DNA from: an uncultured Christensenella sp.
Lineage (GTDB): Bacteria > Bacillota > Clostridia > Christensenellales > UBA1242
Assembly (NCBI GenBank): GCA_948466185.1
Contig: CAOJZM010000002.1
Location: 62,001 to 126,000 of the forward strand
Direction of reading: 5' to 3'
DNA: 64,000 nt
Below are positions 27,801 to 35,942 of the stretch, one piece after another. A program made the translations under genes and the position numbers. A model generated the notes under the pieces. The model had not been told where the DNA came from and searched no databases. It saw only the letters and a program-made list of their open reading frames with translations. Position 1 is the stretch's first letter; the number at the start of each line of letters is the position of its first letter.

Positions 27801-28394
27801 ATGAGAATTGAATACGGTGTGTTGCTTGATGGATATTGGAATATTGACAAAAACGTTCCATTTATCTCGCCAACTAATGTACATACTATAGGCGCAAGGG
27901 CATTTGAAAGGGCTTATGATCTTAAAAAAGTCATTTTGTTGAATAAAGTAAGATTTATTGATACGCGTGCCTTTTCTGAATGTAAAAATCTGTATTCTGT
28001 CTGCGGTGAAGAAGTTCAAAGGATTGGTGATGGGGCGTTTCTGGGTTGTGAAAAACTTGTTGAAACAAATTTCAAACATGTAAAAAATATTGAACACTTT
28101 GCCTTCGCAAATTGCAAAGCCTTGCAATCTTTATATTTCCCTATTGTTGAGAGGATTGGAGCTTATGCTTTTATAGGATGCGAAAGTTTGCAGGTGATGC
28201 ATTTGCCAGAAACACTGAGATCAATAAGTAGCCATGCCTTTATGTGCTGTAAAAATTTAAGAAAGATTTATATTCCGACAAACGCAATTGTGGAAGAAAA
28301 TGCTTTTGAAGAATGTCCGAAGGGGCTTGAAGTTGTAAGGTATAGACCCCAAAGAGAAGCTAATAGAAAGATGAATGATAGTGAGCATAGTTAA
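27801..28394 (+). CDS. BspA-type leucine-rich repeat protein (LRR_5)
   Basis: 197 residues. About six tandem repeats of roughly 22-23 residues follow the pattern 'I-x-x-x-A-F-x-x-C-x-x-L-x-x-hydrophobic' (GARAFERAYDLKKV, DTRAFSECKNLYSV, GDGAFLGCEKLVET, EHFAFANCKALQSL, GAYAFIGCESLQVM, SSHAFMCCKNLRKI). This is the Treponema/Bacteroides BspA class. There is no signal peptide or anchor, so unlike most of this class it should stay in the cytoplasm and probably mediates protein binding. RBS is TTAGGAGAAAAG. Confidence 0.85.
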   Translation: MRIEYGVLLDGYWNIDKNVPFISPTNVHTIGARAFERAYDLKKVILLNKVRFIDTRAFSECKNLYSVCGEEVQRIGDGAFLGCEKLVETNFKHVKNIEHFAFANCKALQSLYFPIVERIGAYAFIGCESLQVMHLPETLRSISSHAFMCCKNLRKIYIPTNAIVEENAFEECPKGLEVVRYRPQREANRKMNDSEHS

Positions 28395-28424
28395 AAATCA
28401 GCCAAGTCCATGGCTGATTTTTTA
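28393..28424 (+). terminator. Terminator after LRR gene
   Basis: A 12-bp perfect stem (AAAAATCAGCCA / TGGCTGATTTTT) with a six-base loop. Confidence 0.92.
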
Positions 28425-28457
28425 ATAAAGCTTTTTATAAAAGACGATGAAATTGCT

Positions 28458-28485
28458 TTGAAAAAGTTTTATTATTTGTTATCAT
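28458..28485 (+). promoter_or_regulatory. Promoter of hpf
   Basis: TTGAAA (28458-28463) and TATCAT (28480-28485) with a 16-bp spacer, upstream of AAGGAGGTAAATAT. Confidence 0.5.
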
Positions 28486-28509
28486 AAATATATATAAGGA
28501 GGTAAATAT

Positions 28510-29046
28510 ATGAAAGTTGAAATCATTGAAAGAGGGAACTACAAGGCCAGCCAAAGACTTAAAAAAATTGTGGCAGATAAGTTAAATAAACTTGATAAAT
28601 ATTTCGATGAAGAGGCAAGAGCAAAAGTTATATGTCTTAAACAAGACAAGAAAGAAAAACTTGAAATCACGATCACAAGCAAGGGCTTTCTTTATCGCAG
28701 TGAGGTGATAAGCCCAAATATGTATGACAATATTGACCTTGCACTTCCAAAACTTGAAACACAAATTGTTAGAGCAAGAGATAAGAAAAAAACAAAAACC
28801 AAGAAAAGTGTAAAATTCATGGAGGTCGTGCCATTTGAGTTCTTAAAAGAAGAGCCAGAAGAGCTTCCAGAAGTGTTTAAGAAAAAGACCTTCTCTCTTG
28901 ACCCAATGCTTATTGACGATGCAAGATATGCAATTGAAAGACTTGGACATGATTTCTATGTGTTCTTAAATGCTAAGACTGGCAGAGTGAATGTCATGTA
29001 TAAACGTAAAGACGGTAAACTTGGTCTTATAGATTTAAAATATTAG
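28510..29046 (+). CDS. hpf: ribosome hibernation promoting factor, long form
   Basis: 178 residues. The N-terminal part (about 1-95) is the HPF/YfiA beta-alpha-beta fold that binds the 30S decoding centre; the C-terminal part (about 120-178) carries the S30AE_C dimerisation domain with F-S-L-D-P-M ... E-R-L-G-H-D-F-Y-V-F-L-N-A-K-T-G-R-V-N-V-M-Y-K-R-K-D-G. Long HPF drives 100S ribosome dimers in Firmicutes. RBS AAGGAGGTAAATAT. Confidence 0.95.
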   Translation: MKVEIIERGNYKASQRLKKIVADKLNKLDKYFDEEARAKVICLKQDKKEKLEITITSKGFLYRSEVISPNMYDNIDLALPKLETQIVRARDKKKTKTKKSVKFMEVVPFEFLKEEPEELPEVFKKKTFSLDPMLIDDARYAIERLGHDFYVFLNAKTGRVNVMYKRKDGKLGLIDLKY

Positions 29047-29058
29047 GAGGATAAAACT

Positions 29059-29298
29059 ATGTCAGGAAAAGAAAAGCAAAAGACAATTGCGGAAGTTGTG
29101 TGTGGGGCACTGAGCGGCGTTATTATGATACTTTGCGTGCTTGCATACTTAATTGTGGGCTTTACTGTGGGCGTATGGCATCCATACTGGCTGATTATTG
29201 TTGGTGGAGGATTATTCACAGCGATTATGAACATTGTTGCCGGCCTTGTGAAAGACGTAAAGCAAATTAAAGCCAATGAAAACAAAAAAGATGAATAG
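29059..29298 (+). CDS. small two-span membrane protein
   Basis: 79 residues with two predicted membrane spans (about 12-38 and 44-65) and charged ends (KEKQK, KANENKKDE). It begins 12 bp after hpf with RBS AGGAGGATAAAACT, so it is probably co-transcribed. No family is recognised. Confidence 0.7.
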   Translation: MSGKEKQKTIAEVVCGALSGVIMILCVLAYLIVGFTVGVWHPYWLIIVGGGLFTAIMNIVAGLVKDVKQIKANENKKDE

Positions 29299-29322
29299 AA
29301 AAAAATAGATGGTGTTACGTAG

Positions 29323-29829
29323 ATGAAATTGGAAATTTTTAAGAATAAAAAACAACTTTATGATTGGCTGGATATTGCTAAATACTCAAATTATCCAGAA
29401 AGTGAAAAAGAAAATAATATAAGAATTAGCCATTCTTTTTTGAAAGAAATAAAAACAAGTTTTTATTTTACAAGAAAATTTCATAAAAGCATCTGCATTA
29501 ATGATGGCTTTTCAATTTTGTTAGCATTAATAAATGAGAAAAAAGAAATAATTGGCACAGCAACGATACGCAAAGATTATCATAAATCTTGTGCTTGCCA
29601 AATTAATAATGTTGCTATAAAAAAAGAATATAGAAGGCAGGGATTGGGACAAACTTTAATACACGAAATAGAAAAGTTTGTTGCTGAGCATTCTGAATAT
29701 AAGTTAATAACTTTGACAACAGGATGTTCGAGGGGGTTTTACGAAAATATTGGAATGACATTAGCTGGAATCCTTAAATTTGAAGACTGTGAAAGATATT
29801 TCTTTTATAAAAATATAAATCGAACATAG
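29323..29829 (+). CDS. GNAT family N-acetyltransferase
   Basis: 168 residues. The acetyl-CoA binding motif A is clear: N-N-V-A-I-K-K-E-Y-R-R-Q-G-L-G-Q-T-L-I near residue 105, with the R/Q-x-x-G-x-G/A core, followed by a motif B region ending in F-Y-E-N-I-G-M. The substrate cannot be told. The N-terminal 60 residues are longer than the minimal fold. The RBS is weak, so translation may be low. It follows the small membrane protein gene by 24 bp. Confidence 0.85.
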   Translation: MKLEIFKNKKQLYDWLDIAKYSNYPESEKENNIRISHSFLKEIKTSFYFTRKFHKSICINDGFSILLALINEKKEIIGTATIRKDYHKSCACQINNVAIKKEYRRQGLGQTLIHEIEKFVAEHSEYKLITLTTGCSRGFYENIGMTLAGILKFEDCERYFFYKNINRT

Positions 29830-29846
29830 ATATTTTGTATTCAAAA

Positions 29847-29878
29847 AAAACAACTCGTGAAACGCCGAGTTGTTTTTT
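29847..29878 (+). terminator. Terminator after GNAT gene
   Basis: An 11-bp stem (AAAACAACTCG / CGAGTTGTTTT) with an eight-base loop and T run. Confidence 0.88.
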
Positions 29879-29902
29879 GAGTTAACTGTTTTTTTAAAAG
29901 AC

Positions 29903-29929
29903 GAAATAAAAAAGTGACGTTTGCCACTT
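29903..29929 (-). terminator. rpsT terminator
   Basis: On the minus strand a 7-bp stem (AAGTGGC / GTCACTT, one G-T) with loop AAAC overlaps the stop codon and is followed by a T run. Confidence 0.65.
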
Positions 29930-30200
29930 ATTTTGATTTTTTTAAGTCGTCTAACATTTTTGCATAGTGTGCTTTCTTGCGGTTTGCACTGTTTGTGTGA
30001 ATAACATTGTCTTTTGCAGCAGCATCCATTAAAGATACAACATCTTTGTAAGCGTTTTCTGCAAGGGCAACATCTTTGTTTGAAACTGCAAGTTTAAATT
30101 TCTTTGCATAGGTTGAAATACGAGACTTGATTGCCTTGTTTTCAGCAGTTTTTTTCTCGATAACTTTAACTCTTTTTTCAGCAGATTTAATATTTGGCAT
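29928..30200 (-). CDS. rpsT: 30S ribosomal protein S20
   Basis: 90 residues from ATG 30200, chosen for AAGGAGAACATT just upstream. The protein is helical and basic and begins M-P-N-I-K-S-A-E-K-R as S20 does, with the conserved H-x-N-x-A-N-R-K-K-A-H at the C-terminus. S20 is a primary 16S-binding protein. It is divergent from the gpr gene, a common arrangement in Clostridia and Bacilli, where rpsT and gpr are neighbours. Confidence 0.97.
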   Translation of the reverse strand: MPNIKSAEKRVKVIEKKTAENKAIKSRISTYAKKFKLAVSNKDVALAENAYKDVVSLMDAAAKDNVIHTNSANRKKAHYAKMLDDLKKSK

Positions 30201-30299
30201 AATGTTCTCCTTAATAAATTTCTTAGGCAGTATATCATAAAGCAGGGGAATTTGCAAGCAAAATTTGATATTTTTTTATAAATTGTTCAAATTAATTTT

Positions 30300-31070
30300 A
30301 TGTTTGATTTAATTGATGAAAGTGGAAAGGATTTATCCCAGTATGGATATGCTGTGAAAACTCTTCCATGTGGCGATGCAAGCCTTGCATATTTGAAGGT
30401 TGACAGCCATGAAAAAGCGGAGCGGCTTGGCTTTTTCATGGGGGAATATTTTATCATAAACGCCCAAAAACTTTTGGAAAAAGACTATAAGAGTTTGGAT
30501 TATCTTTCTGGCGTCTGTGCCAATGCATTAAAGCAGATTATAGAGCAAAAGTTGAATAATAAAAAGCACCAAAGGTGCTTACTTGTTGGGCTTGGCAATC
30601 CGGATATCTTGGCAGACTGCCTCGGTAAATCAGTGCTTGACAATGTGGATATTGAGGGCAAGAAAAATGTGTTTAAATTCTGTCCCAATATTTATGCACT
30701 CACGAATATTGAAACCTTTGATTTTGTCAGCTTTGTTCAAAATGGGGTTGGGGCCAACCTTATTATTGTGATTGATTCACTTGCAACAAATGAGATTTCT
30801 CGTCTTGGCTGTTCCATACAAATAACCAGCACGGGAATTGCTGCGGGCAGTGGAGTGGGTGCAAAAAACAAACGTATTTGTGAAGAAAATTTGGGGGTTC
30901 CCTGCATATCAATAGGAGTACCATTTATGATGTTTGCAAACTCGCTGGCTTCTGACGCACCGAAAGACCTGCTGTTGTCGCCAAAGGATATTCATGAAAA
31001 TGTTGATGTTATGGCGTATATAATTGGCAAAGCAATAAATGAAATGTGGGGCACAAATGATGGAAAATAA
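30300..31070 (+). CDS. gpr: germination protease GPR-like (peptidase A25), short form
   Basis: 256 residues versus about 320-370 for classical GPR. GPR cleaves small acid-soluble spore proteins at germination. Family stretches are visible: L-V-G-L-G-N-P-D-I-L-A-D-x-L-G near residue 95, N-I-E-T-F-D-F-V near 138, I-V-I-D-S-L-A-T-N-E near 158, I-Q-I-T-S-T-G-I-A-A-G-S-G-V-G-A-K-N-K near 176 and V-P-C-I-S-I-G-V-P-F near 200. The shortening is at the N-terminal pro region and C-terminus. The position beside rpsT supports the call. No RBS is evident before the ATG. Confidence 0.85.
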   Translation: MFDLIDESGKDLSQYGYAVKTLPCGDASLAYLKVDSHEKAERLGFFMGEYFIINAQKLLEKDYKSLDYLSGVCANALKQIIEQKLNNKKHQRCLLVGLGNPDILADCLGKSVLDNVDIEGKKNVFKFCPNIYALTNIETFDFVSFVQNGVGANLIIVIDSLATNEISRLGCSIQITSTGIAAGSGVGAKNKRICEENLGVPCISIGVPFMMFANSLASDAPKDLLLSPKDIHENVDVMAYIIGKAINEMWGTNDGK

Positions 31071-31077
31071 CCCTTTT

Positions 31078-31315
31078 GTCATCCCGACTAGAATGCATTA
31101 TATCTCTTTTATCATCTTGACAAAATTTTTTTAAAAAGTATTTCAACCAGAATTTTAAAATGTCATCCCGACCGAAGTGGAGGGATCTTTTTTAAGTACG
31201 CTAGATCCTTCGACTCCACTGCGTTCCGCTCAGGATGACAGTGCGGGCTTGAACGTTGTCATCCAGACCAGAATTTATAAAATGTCTTCCCGACCGAAGC
31301 GGAGGGATCTAAAAG
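31078..31315. repeat. Palindromic intergenic repeat cluster
   Basis: The core is an inverted pair: TGTCATCCCGACCGAAGTGG continuing to GGGATCT (31161-31188) and its degenerate reverse, AGATCCTTCGACTCC ... CTCAGGATGACA (31203-31240). Partial copies of one arm occur at 31078-31092 (GTCATCCCGACTAGA) and 31258-31310 (GTCATCCAGACCAG, then TCTTCCCGACCGAAGCGGAG). GC content is well above the flanks. It looks like a small non-coding mobile palindrome found in many copies in some genomes. Confidence 0.75.
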
Positions 31316-31330
31316 GACGATATAAAATTG

Positions 31331-31534
31331 TTATTCAACTCTTCCTGCGATATAGTCAAGACTAACTTGAAAATAGTCAGCAAGCACAATAACCGCATCT
31401 AAGTTTGGCACACGCTTATTTAATTCCCAGTGACCAATTGCTCCTTTGGATATACCACACTCTTTTGCAAGTTGTACTTGTGTCAAACCTTTTTCTTCTC
31501 TTAACTCTTTTAATCTTTCTGGAAATTTGTTCAT
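31331..31534 (-). CDS. XRE-family HTH regulator
   Basis: 67 residues, a bare helix-turn-helix (T-Q-V-Q-L-A-K-E-C-G-I-S-K-G-A-I-G-H-W-E) with the family tail V-S-L-D-Y-I-A-G-R. RBS AAAAGGAGAAAAAT. It is divergent from a second XRE gene at 31657, with two CTACAAATGTAG sites between them, and so probably binds there. Confidence 0.88.
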   Translation of the reverse strand: MNKFPERLKELREEKGLTQVQLAKECGISKGAIGHWELNKRVPNLDAVIVLADYFQVSLDYIAGRVE

Positions 31535-31559
31535 ATTTTTCTCCTTTTATAAGATTTTA

Positions 31560-31571
31560 CTACAAATGTAG
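31560..31571. promoter_or_regulatory. Operator 1 of divergent HTH pair
   Basis: Perfect 12-bp palindrome CTACAAATGTAG, 26 bp upstream of the minus-strand HTH start; the same core occurs in operator 2. Confidence 0.65.
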
Positions 31572-31580
31572 CCAAAACGT

Positions 31581-31631
31581 TTGACAGGATCCAAATGTAT
31601 GCGTATACTATCAAAGACTACAAATGTAGTC
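31581..31631 (+). promoter_or_regulatory. Promoter and operator 2 of plus-strand HTH gene
   Basis: TTGACA (31581-31586) and TATACT (31604-31609), 17-bp spacer. The 16-bp perfect palindrome GACTACAAATGTAGTC (31616-31631) sits over the start point, as expected for a repressor site. Its centre is 58 bp from that of operator 1. Confidence 0.8.
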
Positions 31632-31656
31632 AACAAAAATAAAGGGAGGTGAGATT

Positions 31657-31857
31657 ATGGATGCAAATTTTAGATTAAAGGAGGTCAGGCGTTCGAAGGC
31701 GATATCGCAAAAAGAACTTGCACAGCGAATAAATGTTTCGCAGGCTACTATTTCAAAGTGGGAAAACAAATTTATGGAGCCGAATTTGTTAAGGCTTGTT
31801 GACCTTGCTCTTGCTTTGAAAGTGTCGACTGATTATCTTATAGGACTTAAAGACTGA
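31657..31857 (+). CDS. XRE-family HTH regulator
   Basis: 66 residues; helix-turn-helix S-Q-K-E-L-A-Q-R-I-N-V-S-Q-A-T-I-S-K-W-E and tail V-S-T-D-Y-L-I-G-L-K. RBS GGGAGGTGAGATT. It is about 40% identical by eye to the divergent HTH protein, so the two may share or compete for the palindromic operators. Confidence 0.88.
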   Translation: MDANFRLKEVRRSKAISQKELAQRINVSQATISKWENKFMEPNLLRLVDLALALKVSTDYLIGLKD

Positions 31858-31898
31858 TTTCTTTGCATTAAAATTAAATTATTACAAACACTTGGAAT

Positions 31899-32468
31899 AT
31901 GGATAGTTTATATTACCTTATTCCAATGTTTTTTATTATCCTTTTAACTGTCCCGCTCTTTATTCAACTGCGGGTTACTTTTCGTCTTGAAGATTTAAGC
32001 GGGGTCATTTGCCTATATATTTTTAAAATTAAAATTGTGTATTATATGTATCAGATTAAAGGTAAGAAGATTATTCTGCAAAATGAGAAAAAGACCAAAG
32101 TAAAAGAGTTTGATTTTGACCCTAGTCAACTTGTTATTGCGCAAATCTTCAAAGCACAGCTTAAGGATAAAACGCGGGTAAAGGAACTTTTTGTTTTTTA
32201 CAACATTGGACTTGGCGACGCATTTTTATCCAGCATGGTTGGAGGTCTTATCAATGTCGGCGTACTAACCTTTTTCACAATGCTCAAAAACACAAGGCCT
32301 ACGGCTTCAATGGGAATTTATGATACCATTTCTTACAACCGAGAAGTGTTTGAAGTTGCAGGGAAAGGAAGTGTCAGCATTTCTTTATTTGATGTTGTAT
32401 ATTCTTTGATAATGTCGGTTATTCTAATTAAGAAACTTGCGAAAGGAAACAAGGGGGAAAGAGCATGA
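31899..32468 (+). CDS. ytfI: DUF2953 family protein (YtfI-like)
   Basis: 189 residues. An N-terminal membrane span (about 5-24) is followed by a beta-rich stretch and two more hydrophobic segments (about 105-128 and 163-180). Family membership (DUF2953, B. subtilis YtfI) rests on layout and on its position four bases overlapping ytfJ, the pairing known in spore formers. The RBS is weak. Function unknown, presumed sporulation related. Confidence 0.65.
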   Translation: MDSLYYLIPMFFIILLTVPLFIQLRVTFRLEDLSGVICLYIFKIKIVYYMYQIKGKKIILQNEKKTKVKEFDFDPSQLVIAQIFKAQLKDKTRVKELFVFYNIGLGDAFLSSMVGGLINVGVLTFFTMLKNTRPTASMGIYDTISYNREVFEVAGKGSVSISLFDVVYSLIMSVILIKKLAKGNKGERA

Positions 32469-32860
32469 AAGTTTACACAAATAATGAAACAATTTCAAAT
32501 TTAATTGACGGAGCTATGGATAAACTTAAAGGTATTATCGATACAAGCACGGTCATCGGTGAGCGAGTGGAAACCCCAGATGGCACCGTTATTATACCTA
32601 TTTCCAAGGTTAGTGTTGGATATGTTGTGGGCGGAGGTGAATATGCTGACCTGTCTTCAAGAAGGGTGGCAAATCATTTTCCAATGGCCGGTGGAAGCAG
32701 TGGTGGTATGAGTGTAACGCCGGTTGGATTTTTAATAGAAGCGAAAGGTGATGTTCAATTTATCAATGTTGAGAATAAATCACTTTATCAAACAGTTCTA
32801 AATATGTTCAATGCTTTTTTGGTTAAAGCAGAAAAGGATGTAAGTGATGAAGAAAACTAA
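32465..32860 (+). CDS. ytfJ: GerW family sporulation protein YtfJ
   Basis: 131 residues. Family signatures: V-I-G-E-R-V-E-T-P-D-G-T-V-I-I-P-I-S-K-V near residue 35, then G-Y-V-V-G-G-G-E-Y, a glycine-rich A-G-G-S-S-G-G-M-S-V-T-P-V-G-F-L near 85. YtfJ/GerW is a forespore protein needed for full germination in Bacillus; that role is known for the family only. ATG overlaps the ytfI stop; RBS GGGGGAAAGAGC. Confidence 0.92.
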   Translation: MKVYTNNETISNLIDGAMDKLKGIIDTSTVIGERVETPDGTVIIPISKVSVGYVVGGGEYADLSSRRVANHFPMAGGSSGGMSVTPVGFLIEAKGDVQFINVENKSLYQTVLNMFNAFLVKAEKDVSDEEN

Positions 32861-34013
32861 ATCTATTTTATCATTATCCCTATGTGTTTTCTTCGCATTG
32901 GCGTTTTTCTTAACTGCAATCTGTGGGTCATTGCTTTTAATCATGCAGCCGGCAGTAAAACTTACAAGTGCTGAAAGCTATACGTCAGCTAAAGCGATGT
33001 GTGTCATGGAAGCAAGCAGCGGCAGGGTGCTTTACAGCAAAAACATGGATGCCCAATTACCTATGGCAAGTACCACAAAAATAATGACAGCCATAACCGC
33101 TATTGAAAATTGCAATGACCTTGATGAAAAATTTGAGATATCACCCAAAGCGGTTGGCATAAGTGGAACAAGTTTATATCTACGTAAAGGAGAAGCATTT
33201 TCTATTCGGGAACTTCTTTATGGATTAATGCTTATTTCTGGCAATGACGCCTCGGTGGCAATTGGAGAACGCGTTGGTGGAAACTGTAAAAACTTTATTG
33301 AGATGATGAACAGTACTGCGAAGAAAATCGGTGCGACAAATTCACACTTTGACAATACCCATGGTTTAGACTCTAAAACTCATTATACAAGTGCTTATGA
33401 TCTTGCATTAATCACAAGCTATGCATTCAACAACGAAGTGTTCCGTGAGATTGTCAGCACCAAGAACACCAAAATTGTCAATGCTGAAGGCAAGACCAGA
33501 TATCTCAAGAATAAGAATAGGCTTCTAAACAGCCTTGATGGGTGTAACGGCGTTAAAACTGGTTTCACTGATGACGCTGGAAGATGTTTGGTTTCAGCTT
33601 GCGAGCGTGACGGCATGCAACTTGTGTGCGTGGTTTTAAATTGCGGGCCTATGTTTGAAGAAAGTGCAAGCCTTCTTGAAAGAGGATTTGCAGAATACAA
33701 AATGGTGGATATAACAAAAGATTATGACTTTGCAAAATTTGTGAAAATGGAAGATGGTATAAAGGAATTTGTGGAGGTTGGCACAAAGGAAAACTTCTCT
33801 TATCCAATGAGGGAAGGGGAAGAAAAGAAGATTGCTTACATCTATAAACTTCCAATCAGTTTGCCTAGTCCGGTTGAAAAAGATAAAGAAATCGGAGAAG
33901 TAAAAGTTTATTTCGGTAATGACTTGCTATTTTCTGAAAAAATATATACAATGGAAGATGTAAGGGGAAATACCGTTTGGGAGAAAATTAAGGATATCTT
34001 CAAAAATTGGTAA
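32847..34013 (+). CDS. dacF: D-alanyl-D-alanine carboxypeptidase (DacF/DacB type PBP)
   Basis: 388 residues from ATG 32847, overlapping ytfJ. A signal peptide or anchor (about 5-32) precedes the peptidase S11 domain with catalytic S-T-T-K near residue 66, S-G-N near 124 and K-T-G-F-T near 233, then a C-terminal S11 beta domain. It trims stem peptides of peptidoglycan outside the membrane; the ytfIJ context suggests the DacF form used in the spore cortex. No C-terminal amphipathic anchor is obvious, but the end is K-I-K-D-I-F-K-N-W. Confidence 0.95.
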   Translation: MKKTKSILSLSLCVFFALAFFLTAICGSLLLIMQPAVKLTSAESYTSAKAMCVMEASSGRVLYSKNMDAQLPMASTTKIMTAITAIENCNDLDEKFEISPKAVGISGTSLYLRKGEAFSIRELLYGLMLISGNDASVAIGERVGGNCKNFIEMMNSTAKKIGATNSHFDNTHGLDSKTHYTSAYDLALITSYAFNNEVFREIVSTKNTKIVNAEGKTRYLKNKNRLLNSLDGCNGVKTGFTDDAGRCLVSACERDGMQLVCVVLNCGPMFEESASLLERGFAEYKMVDITKDYDFAKFVKMEDGIKEFVEVGTKENFSYPMREGEEKKIAYIYKLPISLPSPVEKDKEIGEVKVYFGNDLLFSEKIYTMEDVRGNTVWEKIKDIFKNW

Positions 34014-34026
34014 GTATGATTGTTAC

Positions 34027-34734
34027 ATGAGATTAAATAAATTTTTAAGTGGAAGCGGTGTCGCTTCAAGAAGAAAAGCAGACGAATTAATTTCGCAAGG
34101 TAAAGTTTCGGTTAATGGCAAGGTTGTAACCGAACTTGGTACTCTTGTCAGAGAAAAAAAAGATAAAGTTTGTGTTGAGGGGAAAGAGGTTAAACTTCCT
34201 TCCTCTTTTGTCTATATAAAACTAAATAAGCCTAAGGGTTATGCTTGTACAGCAAGTGACGAGAAGGGAAGAAAGACTATTTATCAGTTAATTAAATGTG
34301 AAGAAAGACTTTTTTCTGTTGGTAGACTTGATTATGACACTGAAGGCCTTTTGCTTCTTACCAATGACGGCGACTTTGCAAACGCAGTTATGCATCCTTC
34401 TTTTCAAATAGAGAAAGAATACCGTGTCAATGTGGAAGGAGAGGTTAAGGAGAGTGAACTTGCCGTTATGCGTGCAGGGGTGGTTGTTGATGGCGTGAGA
34501 ATGCCAGAAGCAAGGGTAAAATGGCTTGGATATGAGAATAAAGTGACAAAGCTTTCAGTTGTTATAGACGAGGGACAGAATCGTCAGATAAGGCGTATGT
34601 TTGAGGCCATTGGAAAATCAATCAAACTTTTAAAACGTGTGCGAATTGGGGATGTTAAACTTGGTGGGCTTAAGCGAGGAGATTATCGCGATTTGACCAC
34701 TGAAGAACTTAATAGTCTTGTGAGGGGCAGATGA
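34027..34734 (+). CDS. rluB: rRNA pseudouridine synthase RluB/RsuA family
   Basis: 235 residues. An S4 domain (about 1-60, M-R-L-N-K-F-L-S-G-S-G-V-A-S-R-R-K-A-D-E-L-I) precedes the RsuA catalytic domain with G-R-L-D-Y-D-T-E-G-L-L-L-L-T-N-D-G near residue 100; the aspartate in GRLD is catalytic. It probably modifies U2605 of 23S rRNA. It sits just after dacF, as in the dacB-rluB region of Bacillus. It ends in TGA, which shows that UGA is a normal stop here. Confidence 0.95.
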   Translation: MRLNKFLSGSGVASRRKADELISQGKVSVNGKVVTELGTLVREKKDKVCVEGKEVKLPSSFVYIKLNKPKGYACTASDEKGRKTIYQLIKCEERLFSVGRLDYDTEGLLLLTNDGDFANAVMHPSFQIEKEYRVNVEGEVKESELAVMRAGVVVDGVRMPEARVKWLGYENKVTKLSVVIDEGQNRQIRRMFEAIGKSIKLLKRVRIGDVKLGGLKRGDYRDLTTEELNSLVRGR

Positions 34735-35942
34735 GAATAGCGATAATCGGAGCGGGTGCGGCTGGACTATTTGCTGGTGGACACTTGGCACGGTTTGGCG
34801 GAGATGTTACCATTTTTGATGGGAATGAAAAGTGTGGAAAAAAACTTTTTATTACTGGTAAAGGCCGATGTAATATAACTAATGCATGCGATCGGGAAAA
34901 CTATTTAAACAATGTGGTTCGTGGGCAGAAGTTTATGTATGGTGCAATATCCAAGTTTTCCTCCTCAGATTGCATGGAATTTTTTGAAAGCCAGGGCGTT
35001 CCATTAAAAATTGAAAGAGGGAATCGCGTTTTTCCGACATCTGATAAGTCTAGTGACGTTATAAAGGTTTTGCAAAAATTTTGCGAGAGTGCTAAAATAA
35101 AGTTGAAGGAGAAGGTTGTTGCAATTTCACAAAAGGGAGATTGTTTTTTAGTTAAGACATCAAATGCGGTTTACAATTTTGACAAGGTTATCATTGCAAC
35201 TGGAGGCTGCAGCTATAGTGCGACAGGAAGTGAAGGCGATGGCTATAAATTTGCCAAAATGCTTGGCCACAGTGTTGTAAAGCCTTGCCCTGCACTAGTT
35301 CCCATTGAACTTGATGAGCGGGTGGGGATATTGCAAGGCTTGCCTCTTAAAAATGTAACCCTTCATGCTGATGCGGATGGACAGCACTATAGCCAGTTTG
35401 GAGAGATGTTGTTTACTGATATCGGTATAACTGGCCCTATTGTACTTAGTATATCAAGTTATATAAATAGAGCAAAAACTGTAAAATTATATCTTGATTT
35501 AAAACCAGCATTAAGTTTGGAGCAGCTTGATGTAAGGCTTCTTAGAGATTTTGATGAAGGGAAAAATAAGTCTTTGTTCAATATTATGAGGGGACTTCTG
35601 CCCAAAAATTTTATTGAGTTATTCTTGTCCAAAGTTGAAATTGACGCAGGCAGAAAAATAAATTCAATTACTGCACAGGAGCGTGCAAGAATTGTTAAAT
35701 TGTTAAAACGCTTCCCTCTTGCATATAAAGGTTTATATCCTATTGAGGCGGGTATTGTTACAAGCGGTGGAGTGGAATTAAAAGAAATTAATCCGAAAAG
35801 TATGGAAAGTAAATTGCATAAAGGGTTGTATTTTATAGGTGAGGTTCTGGATATTGATTGCTTGACTGGGGGATTTAATTTGCAAACCGCATTTGCAACA
35901 GCCTATACCTGTGCAACAGCGATAATAAAGGAGGGGGTATGA
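34731..35942 (+). CDS. ytfP: HI0933-like flavoprotein (YtfP family)
   Basis: 403 residues. FAD motif G-A-G-A-A-G-L-F-A-G near the N-terminus, then the family motif G-K-K-L-F-I-T-G-K-G-R-C-N-I-T-N near residue 37, I-A-T-G-G-C-S-Y near 150 and the C-terminal G-E-V-L-D-I-D-C-L-T-G-G-F-N-L-Q. These match the BaiN/YtfP/HI0933 flavoproteins, some of which reduce unsaturated substrates. ATGA overlap with rluB and with the next gene indicates translational coupling. Confidence 0.93.
   Translation: MRIAIIGAGAAGLFAGGHLARFGGDVTIFDGNEKCGKKLFITGKGRCNITNACDRENYLNNVVRGQKFMYGAISKFSSSDCMEFFESQGVPLKIERGNRVFPTSDKSSDVIKVLQKFCESAKIKLKEKVVAISQKGDCFLVKTSNAVYNFDKVIIATGGCSYSATGSEGDGYKFAKMLGHSVVKPCPALVPIELDERVGILQGLPLKNVTLHADADGQHYSQFGEMLFTDIGITGPIVLSISSYINRAKTVKLYLDLKPALSLEQLDVRLLRDFDEGKNKSLFNIMRGLLPKNFIELFLSKVEIDAGRKINSITAQERARIVKLLKRFPLAYKGLYPIEAGIVTSGGVELKEINPKSMESKLHKGLYFIGEVLDIDCLTGGFNLQTAFATAYTCATAIIKEGV

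Noticed and set aside
31177-31365. Open frame of 62 codons
   Set aside because: It lies inside the palindromic repeat cluster and has no RBS; it is a by-product of the repeat.
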